From Tsuneonella mangrovi (GTDB taxonomy: Bacteria > Pseudomonadota > Alphaproteobacteria > Sphingomonadales > Sphingomonadaceae): DNA of 64,000 bases. Numbering within the stretch: position 1 is the first letter of the stretch; each line of letters starts with the position of its first letter. The notes under the pieces are model-generated. The model saw only the letters and a list, made by a program, of their open reading frames with translations. It made no database searches and was not told the DNA's origin. Made by a program: the position numbers and the translations under genes. The stretch is from NCBI RefSeq assembly GCF_002269345.1, contig NZ_CP022889.1, positions 496,001 through 560,000 on the forward strand, read 5' to 3'. Below are positions 38,706 through 47,368 of this stretch, piece by piece.

Positions 38706-40145
38706 ATGAAAAATATCGAATCAATAATAATTGAACTCAAGGCGCACTACGAACGCGCCGTTACCACCCTCCGCGATGATATCCTGGCTTTCGCCGACAA
38801 CGGCACGCTTCCTGCACCGGGCAAGCGCAGCGATGGCAGCTACGCTTATCCCGAACTTCGGCTCCATTTCGCAGGCGAAGGCAACCCGACCGACCGTTCG
38901 CGCGCATTCGGGCGACTCGAAACCGAAGGGACCTATACAACCACGATCACGAGGCCCGAACTGTTCGAGGATTACCTGCGCGAACAGCTTGGCCTGATCG
39001 CCAGCGACTACGAAGTCGAGGTGGAAGTCGGCAGTTCCAGTCAGGAGATCCCGTTCCCCTATGTACTCGATGGGGAGCAGGGCGCGCGGATGGCCGGAAT
39101 CGCCCCGCAAGAACTCGCCAAGCATTTTCCCTCAACCGACCTCGCGCTGATCGGTGACGAGCTGGCGGACGGGATCAATTTCGGGTTCGAAAACGAGCCG
39201 CTGCCGCTCTCGCTGTTCGACGGGTTGCGGACCGATTACTCGCTGGCGCGGCTGGCCCACTATACCGGCACGCGGACCGAAGACTTCCAGCACTTCATCC
39301 TGTTCACCAACTACCACCGATATGTCGATGAATTCGTTGACTGGGGTGCGCGGCAGATCGGCTCGCATGGCTATACCGGCCTGACCGGAGCTGGCGGGCT
39401 TTCGATTGACCGGGCGACTGAAAATGCGCGCGAGCAATTGTCGGACACTGCGTGGCGCAGGCACCAGATGCCGGCTTATCACCTGATGCGTGGCGACAAG
39501 GCGGGCATCACGTTGGTGAACATCGGTGTCGGTCCTTCCAATGCCAAGACGATCTGCGACCACCTGGCAGTGTTGCGCCCGCACAGCTGGCTGATGATCG
39601 GCCACTGCGGGGGGCTGCGTTCGAGCCAGAAGATCGGCGACTTCGTGCTCGCGCATGCATATCTGCGCGACGACCACGTTCTCGATGGGGTACTTCCCCC
39701 TGAAATCCCGATCCCGCCTATTGCCGAAGTCCAGCAGGCGCTTGCCGGAGCGGCAGAGTCGGTCTCGGGCACGCAAGGTGCCAACCTCAAGAAGCGGATG
39801 CGCACGGGCACCGTCGTCACCACCGACGACCGCAACTGGGAACTGCTCTATTCGCGTTCGGCCATGCGGTTTTCGCAAAGCCGCGCAATCGCGATCGAGA
39901 TGGAGAGCGCGACCATCGCCGCGCAGGGATATCGCTTCCGCGTTCCCTACGGCACCCTGCTGTGTGTCAGCGACAAGCCGCTCCACGGCGAGATAAAGCT
40001 ACCCGGACAAGCGAACCAGTTCTACGAGGAAGCGATCGCCGCGCACCTGCAGATGGGCATCGAGGCCTGCCACCGCCTGCGCGCCGAAGGCGACCGCCTG
40101 CACAGTCGGAAGCTTCGCGCCTTCAACGAGCCGCCGTTCCGATGA
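38706..40145 (+). CDS. amn: AMP nucleosidase
   Basis: Amn (479 residues) cleaves AMP to adenine and ribose 5-phosphate and so tunes the adenylate pool. The N-terminal regulatory domain (SYAYPELRLHFAGEGNPTDR; RAFGRLETEGTYTTTITRPE) precedes the phosphorylase-type catalytic domain (RPHSWLMIGHCGGLRSSQKI; AIAIEMESATIAAQGYRFRV; LLCVSDKPLHGEIK). The start follows the rplI terminator by 31 bases and has no obvious Shine-Dalgarno. Four bases overlap the next gene. Confidence 0.95.
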   Translation: MKNIESIIIELKAHYERAVTTLRDDILAFADNGTLPAPGKRSDGSYAYPELRLHFAGEGNPTDRSRAFGRLETEGTYTTTITRPELFEDYLREQLGLIASDYEVEVEVGSSSQEIPFPYVLDGEQGARMAGIAPQELAKHFPSTDLALIGDELADGINFGFENEPLPLSLFDGLRTDYSLARLAHYTGTRTEDFQHFILFTNYHRYVDEFVDWGARQIGSHGYTGLTGAGGLSIDRATENAREQLSDTAWRRHQMPAYHLMRGDKAGITLVNIGVGPSNAKTICDHLAVLRPHSWLMIGHCGGLRSSQKIGDFVLAHAYLRDDHVLDGVLPPEIPIPPIAEVQQALAGAAESVSGTQGANLKKRMRTGTVVTTDDRNWELLYSRSAMRFSQSRAIAIEMESATIAAQGYRFRVPYGTLLCVSDKPLHGEIKLPGQANQFYEEAIAAHLQMGIEACHRLRAEGDRLHSRKLRAFNEPPFR

Positions 40146-40912
40146 GTAGCGTTGGCCTCTCGCGTTCGGTTGCGGGTCGCAAGGCGATCGTCACGGGCGC
40201 GGCAAGCGGCATGGGCCGTGCCACGGCGCTGTTGCTTGCAGAAGAAGGCGCACAAGTCGCAGTGACCGACCGCGACCTTGCCGGATGCGAAGCGGTCGCT
40301 ACAGAGGCTGGTCCCAACGCGCACCCGTTCGCGCTCGATGTCGGCAATGCAGTGGCCATCGCCAGCACGGTCCCGCAAATTGCCGAGGCGCTGGGCGGGA
40401 TCGATATCCTCGTGAACAACGCGGGCGTTTCTTCGTTCGCGCCGCTCGACGCGGGCGAGGAATACGATGCGACGTGGGATCGCGCGCTTGCTGTCATGCT
40501 CACGGCGCACCAGCGAATGGTGCGCGCTGCCCTGCCCTGGCTACGGCAAAGCGATGCCGCCCGAATCGTTAACGTCGCATCGACCGAAGGATTGGGCGCG
40601 ACACCGGGAGATACGCCGTATGTCGCCGCCAAATCGGGTGTTGTCGGACTGACCCGCGGACTGGCGGTCGATCTCGGCAAGGATGGCATCACGGTCAACT
40701 GCGTGTGCCCCGGCCCGATCCGCACCGCCATGACCGACGCTATCCCAGCCGAACACAAGGCGATCTTCGCCAACCGCCGCACGGCCCTGCGACGCTATGG
40801 CGAGCCGGAGGAAGTTGCGCACATCACGCTGAGCCTGGTGCTGCCCGCAGCAAGTTTCATTACCGGCGCTGTGATCCCGGTCGATGGCGGACTCATGGCG
40901 CGCAACGCCTGA
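40142..40912 (+). CDS. SDR family NAD(P)-dependent oxidoreductase
   Basis: This 256-residue short-chain dehydrogenase has the cofactor motif AIVTGAASGMGRATALL, DILVNNAGVSSFA, catalytic Ser in VNVASTEGLGA and Tyr-Lys in YVAAKSGVVGL, and the ending TGAVIPVDGGLMARNA. Substrate cannot be told. The start overlaps the amn stop (ATGA), so it is coupled to amn. Confidence 0.9.
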   Translation: MSSVGLSRSVAGRKAIVTGAASGMGRATALLLAEEGAQVAVTDRDLAGCEAVATEAGPNAHPFALDVGNAVAIASTVPQIAEALGGIDILVNNAGVSSFAPLDAGEEYDATWDRALAVMLTAHQRMVRAALPWLRQSDAARIVNVASTEGLGATPGDTPYVAAKSGVVGLTRGLAVDLGKDGITVNCVCPGPIRTAMTDAIPAEHKAIFANRRTALRRYGEPEEVAHITLSLVLPAASFITGAVIPVDGGLMARNA

Positions 40913-40918
40913 GGCGGT

Positions 40919-41824
40919 CTAGCCCTTCCCCTTGGTCCTGGTTTTCCCGGCCACGGCGTTGTCCTCGATGAACTTGATGATCATCCCGGCAATATCCTTG
41001 CCGGTCGCTTCCTCGATGCCTTCGAGCCCGGGCGACGAGTTGACCTCCATGATCACCGGTCCGTGATTGGAACGGAGCATATCGACCCCGCACACGTTGA
41101 GCCCCATCCGCTTGGCCGCGCGGACCGCGGTCGAGCGTTCCTCCGGTGTGATCTTGATCAGCGTGGCGCTACCGCCCCGGTGCAAATTGGAGCGGAAATC
41201 ATCGGGCGCGCCGGTCCGCTGCATCGCCGCGACGACCTTTCCGCCGACGACCAGTGCGCGAATATCCGTCCCTCCCGCCTCCTTGATGAACTCCTGCACG
41301 AGGATATTTACATTCGCTCCGCGAAACGCCTCGATCACAGACTTCGCGCTGGCTTCGGTTTCGGCCAGCACGACCCCGATCCCCTGCGTGCCTTCGAGCA
41401 GTTTGATGACCACCGGCGGCCCGTTGACCGCCTTGATTATCTCGCTGGTCTGCTTGGGATCGTGGGCAAAGGCAGTCAGCGGCAGGCCGAGGCCGTGCTT
41501 GGCGAGGATCTGCATCGAGCGGAGCTTGTCCCGGCTACGCCCGATCGCCACGCTCTCGTTCAGCGGCCACACGCCCGCCATCTCGAACTGGCGCAGGATC
41601 GCCAGCCCATAGTTGGTAATCGACGCGCCGATACGCGGGATCACTGCGTCGTATCCACTGATCGTCCTGCCTTCGTACGCCACAGTCGGGCGATGACTGG
41701 CGATCTGCACGGTACACCGGAGCGTGTTGAGTATGTCGAGTTCGTGCCCGCGCGATTTGGCCGCCTCGACCAGGCGCTGGTGCGAATAGAGCGACGCATT
41801 ACGCGCCAGCATCGCGATTTTCAT
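40919..41824 (-). CDS. rimK: Ribosomal protein S6--L-glutamate ligase RimK
   Basis: RimK (301 residues) is an ATP-grasp ligase that adds glutamates to the C-terminus of S6. Seen are [35 protein letters not shown], the ATP-binding [33 protein letters not shown], and the metal-binding [19 protein letters not shown]. The start overlaps rimB by four bases. The presumed substrate gene rpsF lies about 3.5 kb away in this window. Confidence 0.96.
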   Translation of the reverse strand: MKIAMLARNASLYSHQRLVEAAKSRGHELDILNTLRCTVQIASHRPTVAYEGRTISGYDAVIPRIGASITNYGLAILRQFEMAGVWPLNESVAIGRSRDKLRSMQILAKHGLGLPLTAFAHDPKQTSEIIKAVNGPPVVIKLLEGTQGIGVVLAETEASAKSVIEAFRGANVNILVQEFIKEAGGTDIRALVVGGKVVAAMQRTGAPDDFRSNLHRGGSATLIKITPEERSTAVRAAKRMGLNVCGVDMLRSNHGPVIMEVNSSPGLEGIEEATGKDIAGMIIKFIEDNAVAGKTRTKGKG

Positions 41825-42285
41825 TTGAGCAATGTCCTGCGTTCGGCGGCGTCCGACTGGAGATACGAACGCCCGCTATCGACGAGAAAGCGCCCCCTTA
41901 GTGCGGTGCGACCGATGAGGATAGGGAATTTCATGTCGGAGCGATCACTAAGGCTGAATTCCGCTGGGAACAGCAGGCTACCGATGCGAAGTTGCGTCTT
42001 GATGATAGGGCGCGATTCGGTCTCGCCATTCGAACTGGTGATTGTGCGCCGGTCTACCCGCGGAACTTCCACGGTTACCGGCTCGCTCGAGCCATGCCCG
42101 ACATCGAGCAGGAAGCGAAGCCAGCGCTGCCCGTCGCGCTCGAACCGTTCGACCTCGCTAGCGTGCAAGCTGGAGGTGCGCGCGCCGGTGTCGATCTTGG
42201 CCGGGATCCGGGCCGACGTTAGATCGGGCAGCGCGACCAATTCGCGCCACCCGACCAGTGCCCGATCGTTCTCCCTGCTTGCCAC
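41821..42285 (-). CDS. rimB: RimB-type retropepsin-like zinc protease (DUF785/PF05618)
   Basis: This 154-residue protein matches the family first named ATP-dependent zinc protease and later RimB, which partners RimK in controlling S6 glutamylation in pseudomonads. Motifs are [12 protein letters not shown], the aspartic-protease-like [13 protein letters not shown] with Asp-Thr-Gly, and the second lobe [17 protein letters not shown]. The start is GTG with AAGG close upstream. Its last bases overlap the rimK start (ATGA), so they are coupled. Confidence 0.9.
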   Translation of the reverse strand: MASRENDRALVGWRELVALPDLTSARIPAKIDTGARTSSLHASEVERFERDGQRWLRFLLDVGHGSSEPVTVEVPRVDRRTITSSNGETESRPIIKTQLRIGSLLFPAEFSLSDRSDMKFPILIGRTALRGRFLVDSGRSYLQSDAAERRTLLK

Positions 42286-42300
42286 TACGCCTTGCGCCGA

Positions 42301-43056
42301 TCAGCCGGTCAGGAAGTCGGCTATGGCTTGGCCGAGATCAGCGTGCGTGACCGAGCCCATATGAGTCCCCGGCACTTCTGCAAGCGTGGCGTCGGGCAAG
42401 GCCTCGACCAGCCTGCGGGGATCGCCATTATCGCGATCCTCGGTGCCGCAGACAACCAGAGTGGGCATGGCGATCACTGCGAGGTCCGCCGGATCGGTGT
42501 CCGCAATCGAAGCGATCAACAGCCCCACAGCTTCGCGATCGGTCCCGCTTGTCTTGAGGAACTGCTGCGCGAAATAGGCCGGATCGCCGGGTTTGATCGT
42601 GCCGAAACGGGCGATCACGTCTTCGAAGTATTGCCTCCTCCGCAGCCACCCGGTGACCCCTTCGAGGCCCATCCCACCGAGGACGAGACGGCGCGGGCGC
42701 AGGCCCGAGACGACACCCCTAACCGAAGTGCGCGAGCCGAGCGAGAAGCCGACAAGGTCGAAATCACCTAAGTCGAGGTGCGCAACAAGCGCCGCCAGGT
42801 CGAGCGCCAGCACATCGGGCGGATAGGCCGCCGGATCGTGCGGCGCAGCGCTCTGGCCGTGCGCGCGCAAGTCGGGCATGATCGCTTCGAACCCGGCATC
42901 GGCGAGCAGTTGCGCATGGCCGAAACGGATCCAGTTGGTTTCGGCGCTCGAAAACAGGCCATGGAGAAGCAGTACGGACCGCCCTGCGCCCAATCGGTGG
43001 AGCGCCATCTCGTCGCCACCGAACCCGGGATAACTCTCGGTTCTGACGTTGGTCAT
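42301..43056 (-). CDS. Alpha/beta fold hydrolase
   Basis: This 251-residue hydrolase shows VLLLHGLFSSAETNWI (oxyanion loop), nucleophile Ser in LVGFSLGSRTSVRG, the acid region VVCGTEDRDNGDP, and the histidine in EVPGTHMGSVTHAD. No substrate can be named. It overlaps the GFA gene start-stop by four bases and precedes rimB by 15 bases, so GFA-hydrolase-rimB-rimK look like one operon. Confidence 0.87.
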   Translation of the reverse strand: MTNVRTESYPGFGGDEMALHRLGAGRSVLLLHGLFSSAETNWIRFGHAQLLADAGFEAIMPDLRAHGQSAAPHDPAAYPPDVLALDLAALVAHLDLGDFDLVGFSLGSRTSVRGVVSGLRPRRLVLGGMGLEGVTGWLRRRQYFEDVIARFGTIKPGDPAYFAQQFLKTSGTDREAVGLLIASIADTDPADLAVIAMPTLVVCGTEDRDNGDPRRLVEALPDATLAEVPGTHMGSVTHADLGQAIADFLTG

Positions 43057-43499
43057 TCGGGTACCTCGAGTCCGGCCGCGTGCCAGCGATCGGCAACGCT
43101 CTTTGTTTCATCGCTGCGCTGTCGCGGAAGAGCGCTGGTATCAAGCCATGCTTCATGGATCGATTCGGCTCCGGCGTGGGCGACAGGCACGAAGCCCGAC
43201 GGGTCATCGAAACTCCCGACGGTCAAATCCATCCCGGTGCCATCGTTGAACATGAATCCGAGCGGCGTGCCGCAGCGCGAACAGAATGGTCGGCGCGCAA
43301 TAGGGCTGCTGGCGTACCAGTCTGGCTCGCTTTCCCAGGCGACCGCCTCGAACGGAAGTTGCACGAATGCCGCTGCAACTCCGCCGGTAGCCTTCTGGCA
43401 CATCCGGCAGTGGCAAAGGTATGCCTCCGCCTTACTGACATCGGCATGATAGCGAACGCGGCCGCACTGGCAGCCACCACTCGAGGTCTTTTCGGTCAT
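43053..43499 (-). CDS. GFA family (CENP-V/GFA) zinc protein
   Basis: This 148-residue protein has the GFA fold with its zinc ligands: GGCQCGRVRYH, CHCRMCQKATGG, and FCSRCGTPLGFMF. Founding members bind glutathione-formaldehyde adducts, but most homologues have no proven function. The start has AGGGGAGG. It is divergent from marR across the palindromic operator. Confidence 0.88.
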   Translation of the reverse strand: MTEKTSSGGCQCGRVRYHADVSKAEAYLCHCRMCQKATGGVAAAFVQLPFEAVAWESEPDWYASSPIARRPFCSRCGTPLGFMFNDGTGMDLTVGSFDDPSGFVPVAHAGAESIHEAWLDTSALPRQRSDETKSVADRWHAAGLEVPE

Positions 43500-43570
43500 G
43501 TCCTCCCCTTAGCGCGACTGCTGGTCGGGCAAAAGCAATTGCGGAGCGTGTCGCCAGTGTAGAACCTTGC

Positions 43571-43594
43571 ATATAATAAGCATCCTTATTATAT
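43571..43594. promoter_or_regulatory. Probable MarR operator, perfect palindrome
   Basis: ATATAATAAG (43571-43580) and CTTATTATAT (43585-43594) are perfect ten-base complements around a CATC spacer. The palindrome is strikingly AT-rich for this genome and ends nine bases before the marR ATG. Each arm contains TATAAT reading outward on its strand, so binding would cover a -10 box for marR and one for the divergent GFA gene. Autoregulation by MarR is inferred. Confidence 0.8.
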
Positions 43595-43602
43595 GCGCAC
43601 GC

Positions 43603-44046
43603 ATGGAGAAGAACATAGGATACGTCCTGTCGGACAGCGCGCGACTGATGCGGCGCTCGTTCAACGAGCAGGTGCGTTCTTTGGGCATAACCTCGACCCA
43701 GGCACGCCTGCTGCTGATGCTCAATCGCCATCCCGGCGAAAACCAGACCGCTTATGCCGAGCGGCTTGAGGTCGAACCGATTACCCTCTGCCGGATGGTC
43801 GATCGCATGGAAGAAGCCGGCATGGTCCAGCGCCATCCCGATCCTCGCGATCGCAGGGCGCGAATACTGCAACTTACAAATAAAAGCCGGAAAGAGATTG
43901 AACGCATCCAGCAAGCCACTAAAGTATTGATGGATAATATGCTGGCTGGTCTGGACGAAGAGGAGGAAGCACAGCTGATGGCGCTGCTGGGTCGCGTGTC
44001 TGACAATCTGGCGAACGGTTCGAAGGAGCTCGCAGCACATGGCTGA
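43603..44046 (+). CDS. MarR family transcriptional regulator
   Basis: This 147-residue winged-helix repressor has SFNEQVRSLGITSTQARLLL, the recognition region ENQTAYAERLEVEPITLCRM, and the wing VQRHPDPRDRRARILQLT. It most likely represses the efflux genes that follow and itself, and is released by a phenolic or hydrophobic drug. ATG 43603 is preferred to upstream ATGs that would lie within the palindrome. emrA starts inside its last eight bases. Confidence 0.92.
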   Translation: MEKNIGYVLSDSARLMRRSFNEQVRSLGITSTQARLLLMLNRHPGENQTAYAERLEVEPITLCRMVDRMEEAGMVQRHPDPRDRRARILQLTNKSRKEIERIQQATKVLMDNMLAGLDEEEEAQLMALLGRVSDNLANGSKELAAHG

Positions 44047-45115
44047 AGCAGATCCCGCACAGCCGCTCGAGGGCACCTCGACTTCCGACGATACACAAGC
44101 GCCTGCGAAGGAAAAGCGCTCCTGGAAGCGCCTGGCGCTGATGATCTCGCTGCCCCTGCTGTTGGTCGTGGGTGCGGCACTTTACTGGCTGAGCCTGCAA
44201 GGCAAGGTCTCGACCGACAATGCCTATGTCCAGCAAGACAAGGTCTCAATCAGCTCAGAGGTCGGCGGCAAGATCGTCGAAGTAGCGGTGAAAGACGGGC
44301 AGACCGTCAAGCAAGGCCAATTGCTCTTCCGCATCGATCCGGAGCCGTTCCGGTTGCAGATCCAGCAGGCCAACGCACAGATCGCGCAAGCGCAAGCCAA
44401 CCTAACGGCGTTGCAGAACTCGCCCGACCTCTCCGGTAGCAATATCGCCGCGGCCCGAGAAACCCTGGCTTTCAATCAGGCGACTCTTGCGCGCCAGGAG
44501 GCGCTTTGGAAGCGCGGGTTCACGACCAAGGCCGAGCTCGATGCGGCACAGCACGCTGTAGCGCAGTCGAAAGCCGATATCGCGGACGCGATCAACAAGC
44601 AGGATGAGGCGCGTGCGAAGCTTGCCAATGGCCCGCAAGTTCCCGGTGAAAACCCGCTGATCGCCGCAGGCCGCGCGCAGCAAGCAGTCGCCGAACTCAA
44701 CCTCTCGCGCACCGAAATCCGCGCTCCGGCGGATGGGCGGGTGGCGCAATCCGACCGCCTCCAGCTCGGTCAGCAGGTCTTGCAGGGCCTGCCGGTCCTC
44801 ACGCTGGTTAAGTCGCAGGATTCGTACGTCACCGCCAATTACAAGGAAACCGACCTGGCCAACATGAAGGTTGGGCAACCTGCTTCGATCAGGCTCGATT
44901 CCTATCCCGGCCTCAAGCTCAAGGGCCATGTCCAGTTCATCGGTGCCGGTACTGGCGCGGAATTCTCGGTCCTTCCTGCGCAAAACGCGACCGGCAACTG
45001 GGTGAAGGTCACCCAGCGCGTTCCGGTCCGCATTGCTATCGACGGAAAGAGTCCGCGCCAGCTGATCGCAGGTCAGTCCGCCGAAGTGACCGTGTACACC
45101 GACGGACGCAAGTGA
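44039..45115 (+). CDS. emrA: EmrA-like HlyD family efflux adaptor
   Basis: This 358-residue periplasmic adaptor has one N-terminal membrane anchor (about 25-47: LALMISLPLLLVVGAALYWL). A biotinyl-lipoyl-like half follows (VSTDNAYVQQDKVSISSEVG), then a coiled-coil hairpin (QQANAQIAQAQANLTALQNS) and the beta-barrel domain (IRAPADGRVAQSDRLQLGQQ). It links the inner-membrane pump EmrB to an outer-membrane channel not found here. AAGGAG precedes its start inside marR. Confidence 0.92.
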   Translation: MAEADPAQPLEGTSTSDDTQAPAKEKRSWKRLALMISLPLLLVVGAALYWLSLQGKVSTDNAYVQQDKVSISSEVGGKIVEVAVKDGQTVKQGQLLFRIDPEPFRLQIQQANAQIAQAQANLTALQNSPDLSGSNIAAARETLAFNQATLARQEALWKRGFTTKAELDAAQHAVAQSKADIADAINKQDEARAKLANGPQVPGENPLIAAGRAQQAVAELNLSRTEIRAPADGRVAQSDRLQLGQQVLQGLPVLTLVKSQDSYVTANYKETDLANMKVGQPASIRLDSYPGLKLKGHVQFIGAGTGAEFSVLPAQNATGNWVKVTQRVPVRIAIDGKSPRQLIAGQSAEVTVYTDGRK

Positions 45116-45125
45116 TCGCGCCACA

Positions 45126-46718
45126 ATGGCGAGCATAGCGCAAGAACGGAAACAACCGCGCAGGCGCCAACCGCGCAAACCGATTGCCGATGTCATCTCG
45201 AACCCAGCGCGCAACTATCCCGCGCTGATCGTCGGTGCGATGATGGCATCGCTGCTGCAGGTGCTCGACGGCACGATCGCCAATGTAGCCCTCCCCCATA
45301 TGCAAGCCGCACTTGGTGCGACCGCGGATACCGTAACCTGGGTACTGACCAGCTATATCATCGCCGCGGCTGTTGCGATGCCGATCACCGGTTGGCTGGC
45401 CGATTTGGTGGGAGCCAACCGGCTGTTCATGCTCGCGGTGGTCGGCTTCGTCGGGGCCTCGATGTTGTGCGGAACGGCACAAAATCTCGAACAGATGGTG
45501 ATATTCAGGGCGATTCAGGGGGTCTCCGGTGCCTTCGTTGCGCCGCTCAGCCAGAGCTTCATGCTCGATTCCACCCGCCCGAGCCGCCAACCGACAATGA
45601 TGGCAGTGTGGTCGGCGGGGATCATGATCGGTCCGATCCTCGGGCCCATCATCGGTGGATGGCTGACCGAGAATGGTTCGTGGCGCTGGGTGTTTTACGT
45701 CAACGTTCCGGTCGGCGCGCTCGCCTTCACAATGCTGGCGCTGGGCCTGCCTTCGCGTCCACGCAGAAAGCGACGGTTCGATATCCCCGGTTTCGCAATG
45801 CTCGGGATCGGCCTCGCGGCCATGCAGCTGCTGCTTGATCGAGGAACCCAGATCGATTGGTTCCAGTCAGCCGAAGCGTGGGTCTACGCGATCGTCATCG
45901 CTTCGGCGATCTGGATGGCAATAATTCACTTCGCGACCACGGACAACGCATTGCTCGATCCGCACATCTTCGCGGACCGCAATTTCCTGGTGGCGTTCGT
46001 GATGATGTTGCTGGTGGGCGGCATCCTGTTCGCGACGATTGCCCTATTGCCGCCTCTCATGCAGCATTTGCTCGGCTATGACGTTATCACTACCGGTCTG
46101 GTGCTTTCACCGCGGGGCATCGGCGTGCTGGTCAGCATGCAGCTGGGCGGATACCTCCTGAGGCGGCAGGTCGATGCCCGGATTGTCATCGCAACCGGAT
46201 TTGTGATCGCGGACCTTGCGATGTGGCAGATGGCACATTGGTCGCTCGAGGTCGATATGCAGCACTTCATCTGGACTGGCGTGTTGCAGGGTCTCGGCAT
46301 CGGCCTGGTGTTCATGCCGCTCAACTACACAGCATTCGCAACGCTCGATCCCGCAAAGCGAACCGATGCTTCGAGCATGCTCAACCTCGCACGTAATGTA
46401 GGTTCGTCGGTCGGAATCTCGATCGTAACAGTGTTCCTTGCGCGCAATATCCAGATTTCGCACGCGGACCTGGCCAGCCACGTCACATCCGCGACGACCG
46501 ACCTGATCGACGTGGCAACGGTCGATCGTTTCCAGATCTTGGGGAACGGCATCCTTCAGGTCATCGACGGCGAAGTCAATCGGCAGGCGGCGATGGTCGG
46601 TTACGTTGACGATTTCTACCTGATGTTCTGGATGACCCTGGTCACTATGCCGCTGGTGTTCCTGATGGACCGGATTGTTCCGCCTAAGCCGGGCGAGATG
46701 CCAACCCCTTCTGAGTAA
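45126..46718 (+). CDS. emrB: EmrB/QacA family DHA2 drug:H+ antiporter
   Basis: This 530-residue major-facilitator pump has the 14 hydrophobic segments of the DHA2 group and motifs LQVLDGTIANVALPHMQAAL in helix 1 (motif D1), GWLADLVGANRLFMLAVVGF (motif A), and GPILGPIIGGWLTENGSWRW (motif C, antiporter). It exports hydrophobic drugs with EmrA, encoded ten bases upstream. The last 35 bases overlap the 3' end of the convergent isomerase-like gene. Confidence 0.93.
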   Translation: MASIAQERKQPRRRQPRKPIADVISNPARNYPALIVGAMMASLLQVLDGTIANVALPHMQAALGATADTVTWVLTSYIIAAAVAMPITGWLADLVGANRLFMLAVVGFVGASMLCGTAQNLEQMVIFRAIQGVSGAFVAPLSQSFMLDSTRPSRQPTMMAVWSAGIMIGPILGPIIGGWLTENGSWRWVFYVNVPVGALAFTMLALGLPSRPRRKRRFDIPGFAMLGIGLAAMQLLLDRGTQIDWFQSAEAWVYAIVIASAIWMAIIHFATTDNALLDPHIFADRNFLVAFVMMLLVGGILFATIALLPPLMQHLLGYDVITTGLVLSPRGIGVLVSMQLGGYLLRRQVDARIVIATGFVIADLAMWQMAHWSLEVDMQHFIWTGVLQGLGIGLVFMPLNYTAFATLDPAKRTDASSMLNLARNVGSSVGISIVTVFLARNIQISHADLASHVTSATTDLIDVATVDRFQILGNGILQVIDGEVNRQAAMVGYVDDFYLMFWMTLVTMPLVFLMDRIVPPKPGEMPTPSE

Positions 46719-47337
46719 GTCGCCACTTCGCCATTTCGATCCGGTCCTGGCCGAAGAACGGTTCGCCATCGACCACCAACGTCGGCACGCCCCAATGTCC
46801 TGCTGCCGCGAGTGAATCCTGGTTGGCGGCGATCTCTTTATCGAGCACCTCGGCCTCGGCGCTGACAGCGGCATCCAATTCGACAAGATCAAGGCCGGCC
46901 CGTGCGGCCGCATTCGCAAGATGGTCGCCTTCGTGCCAATCATCGACCTCGCCCGACCAGATGATCTTGGAAACCTCGTCGGCAAACGCCAGACCGCAGC
47001 CGAGCCGCTGGGCGATCTGACCCATCCGGGTCAGGCGGTAGATATAGGGCTGATCCTCCGACACTTTGCGCGTCATCATGTCCTGCACCACCGGATCAGG
47101 GCGCGGCCAGCGATACGGTATGCCCAGCATCTGTGCAGAGCGCGCCGAGTCGATAAAAATGTAACGCCCCTGAAGCGCATTGGTGAACAAGATATCGGGG
47201 TCGCGGATCGCGATCGGATAGACCGGCCTGAGCGCGATATCCACGTCGTGCGTTTCGGACAGTTCGCGATAGCGCCCGATCGCCAGATAGCTGTAGGGCG
47301 AGCGAAAGCTGAAATAAAGGTCTGCGGAAAGGGTCAT
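46684..47337 (-). CDS. DsbA-fold 2-hydroxychromene-2-carboxylate isomerase-like protein
   Basis: This 217-residue protein has the kappa-GST/HCCA isomerase fold: LYFSFRSPYSYLAIGRYREL, with Ser in place of the DsbA Cys-X-X-Cys, and the late cis-Pro loop HWGVPTLVVDGEPFFGQDRI. Such enzymes act with glutathione in aromatic catabolism or detoxification; the substrate here is unknown. It lies 31 bases downstream of asd on the same strand. Confidence 0.85.
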   Translation of the reverse strand: MTLSADLYFSFRSPYSYLAIGRYRELSETHDVDIALRPVYPIAIRDPDILFTNALQGRYIFIDSARSAQMLGIPYRWPRPDPVVQDMMTRKVSEDQPYIYRLTRMGQIAQRLGCGLAFADEVSKIIWSGEVDDWHEGDHLANAAARAGLDLVELDAAVSAEAEVLDKEIAANQDSLAAAGHWGVPTLVVDGEPFFGQDRIEMAKWRLTQKGLASRPA

Positions 47338-47368
47338 TCGCGCAGGCTACGCCGTTGGCGGGCGAGCG

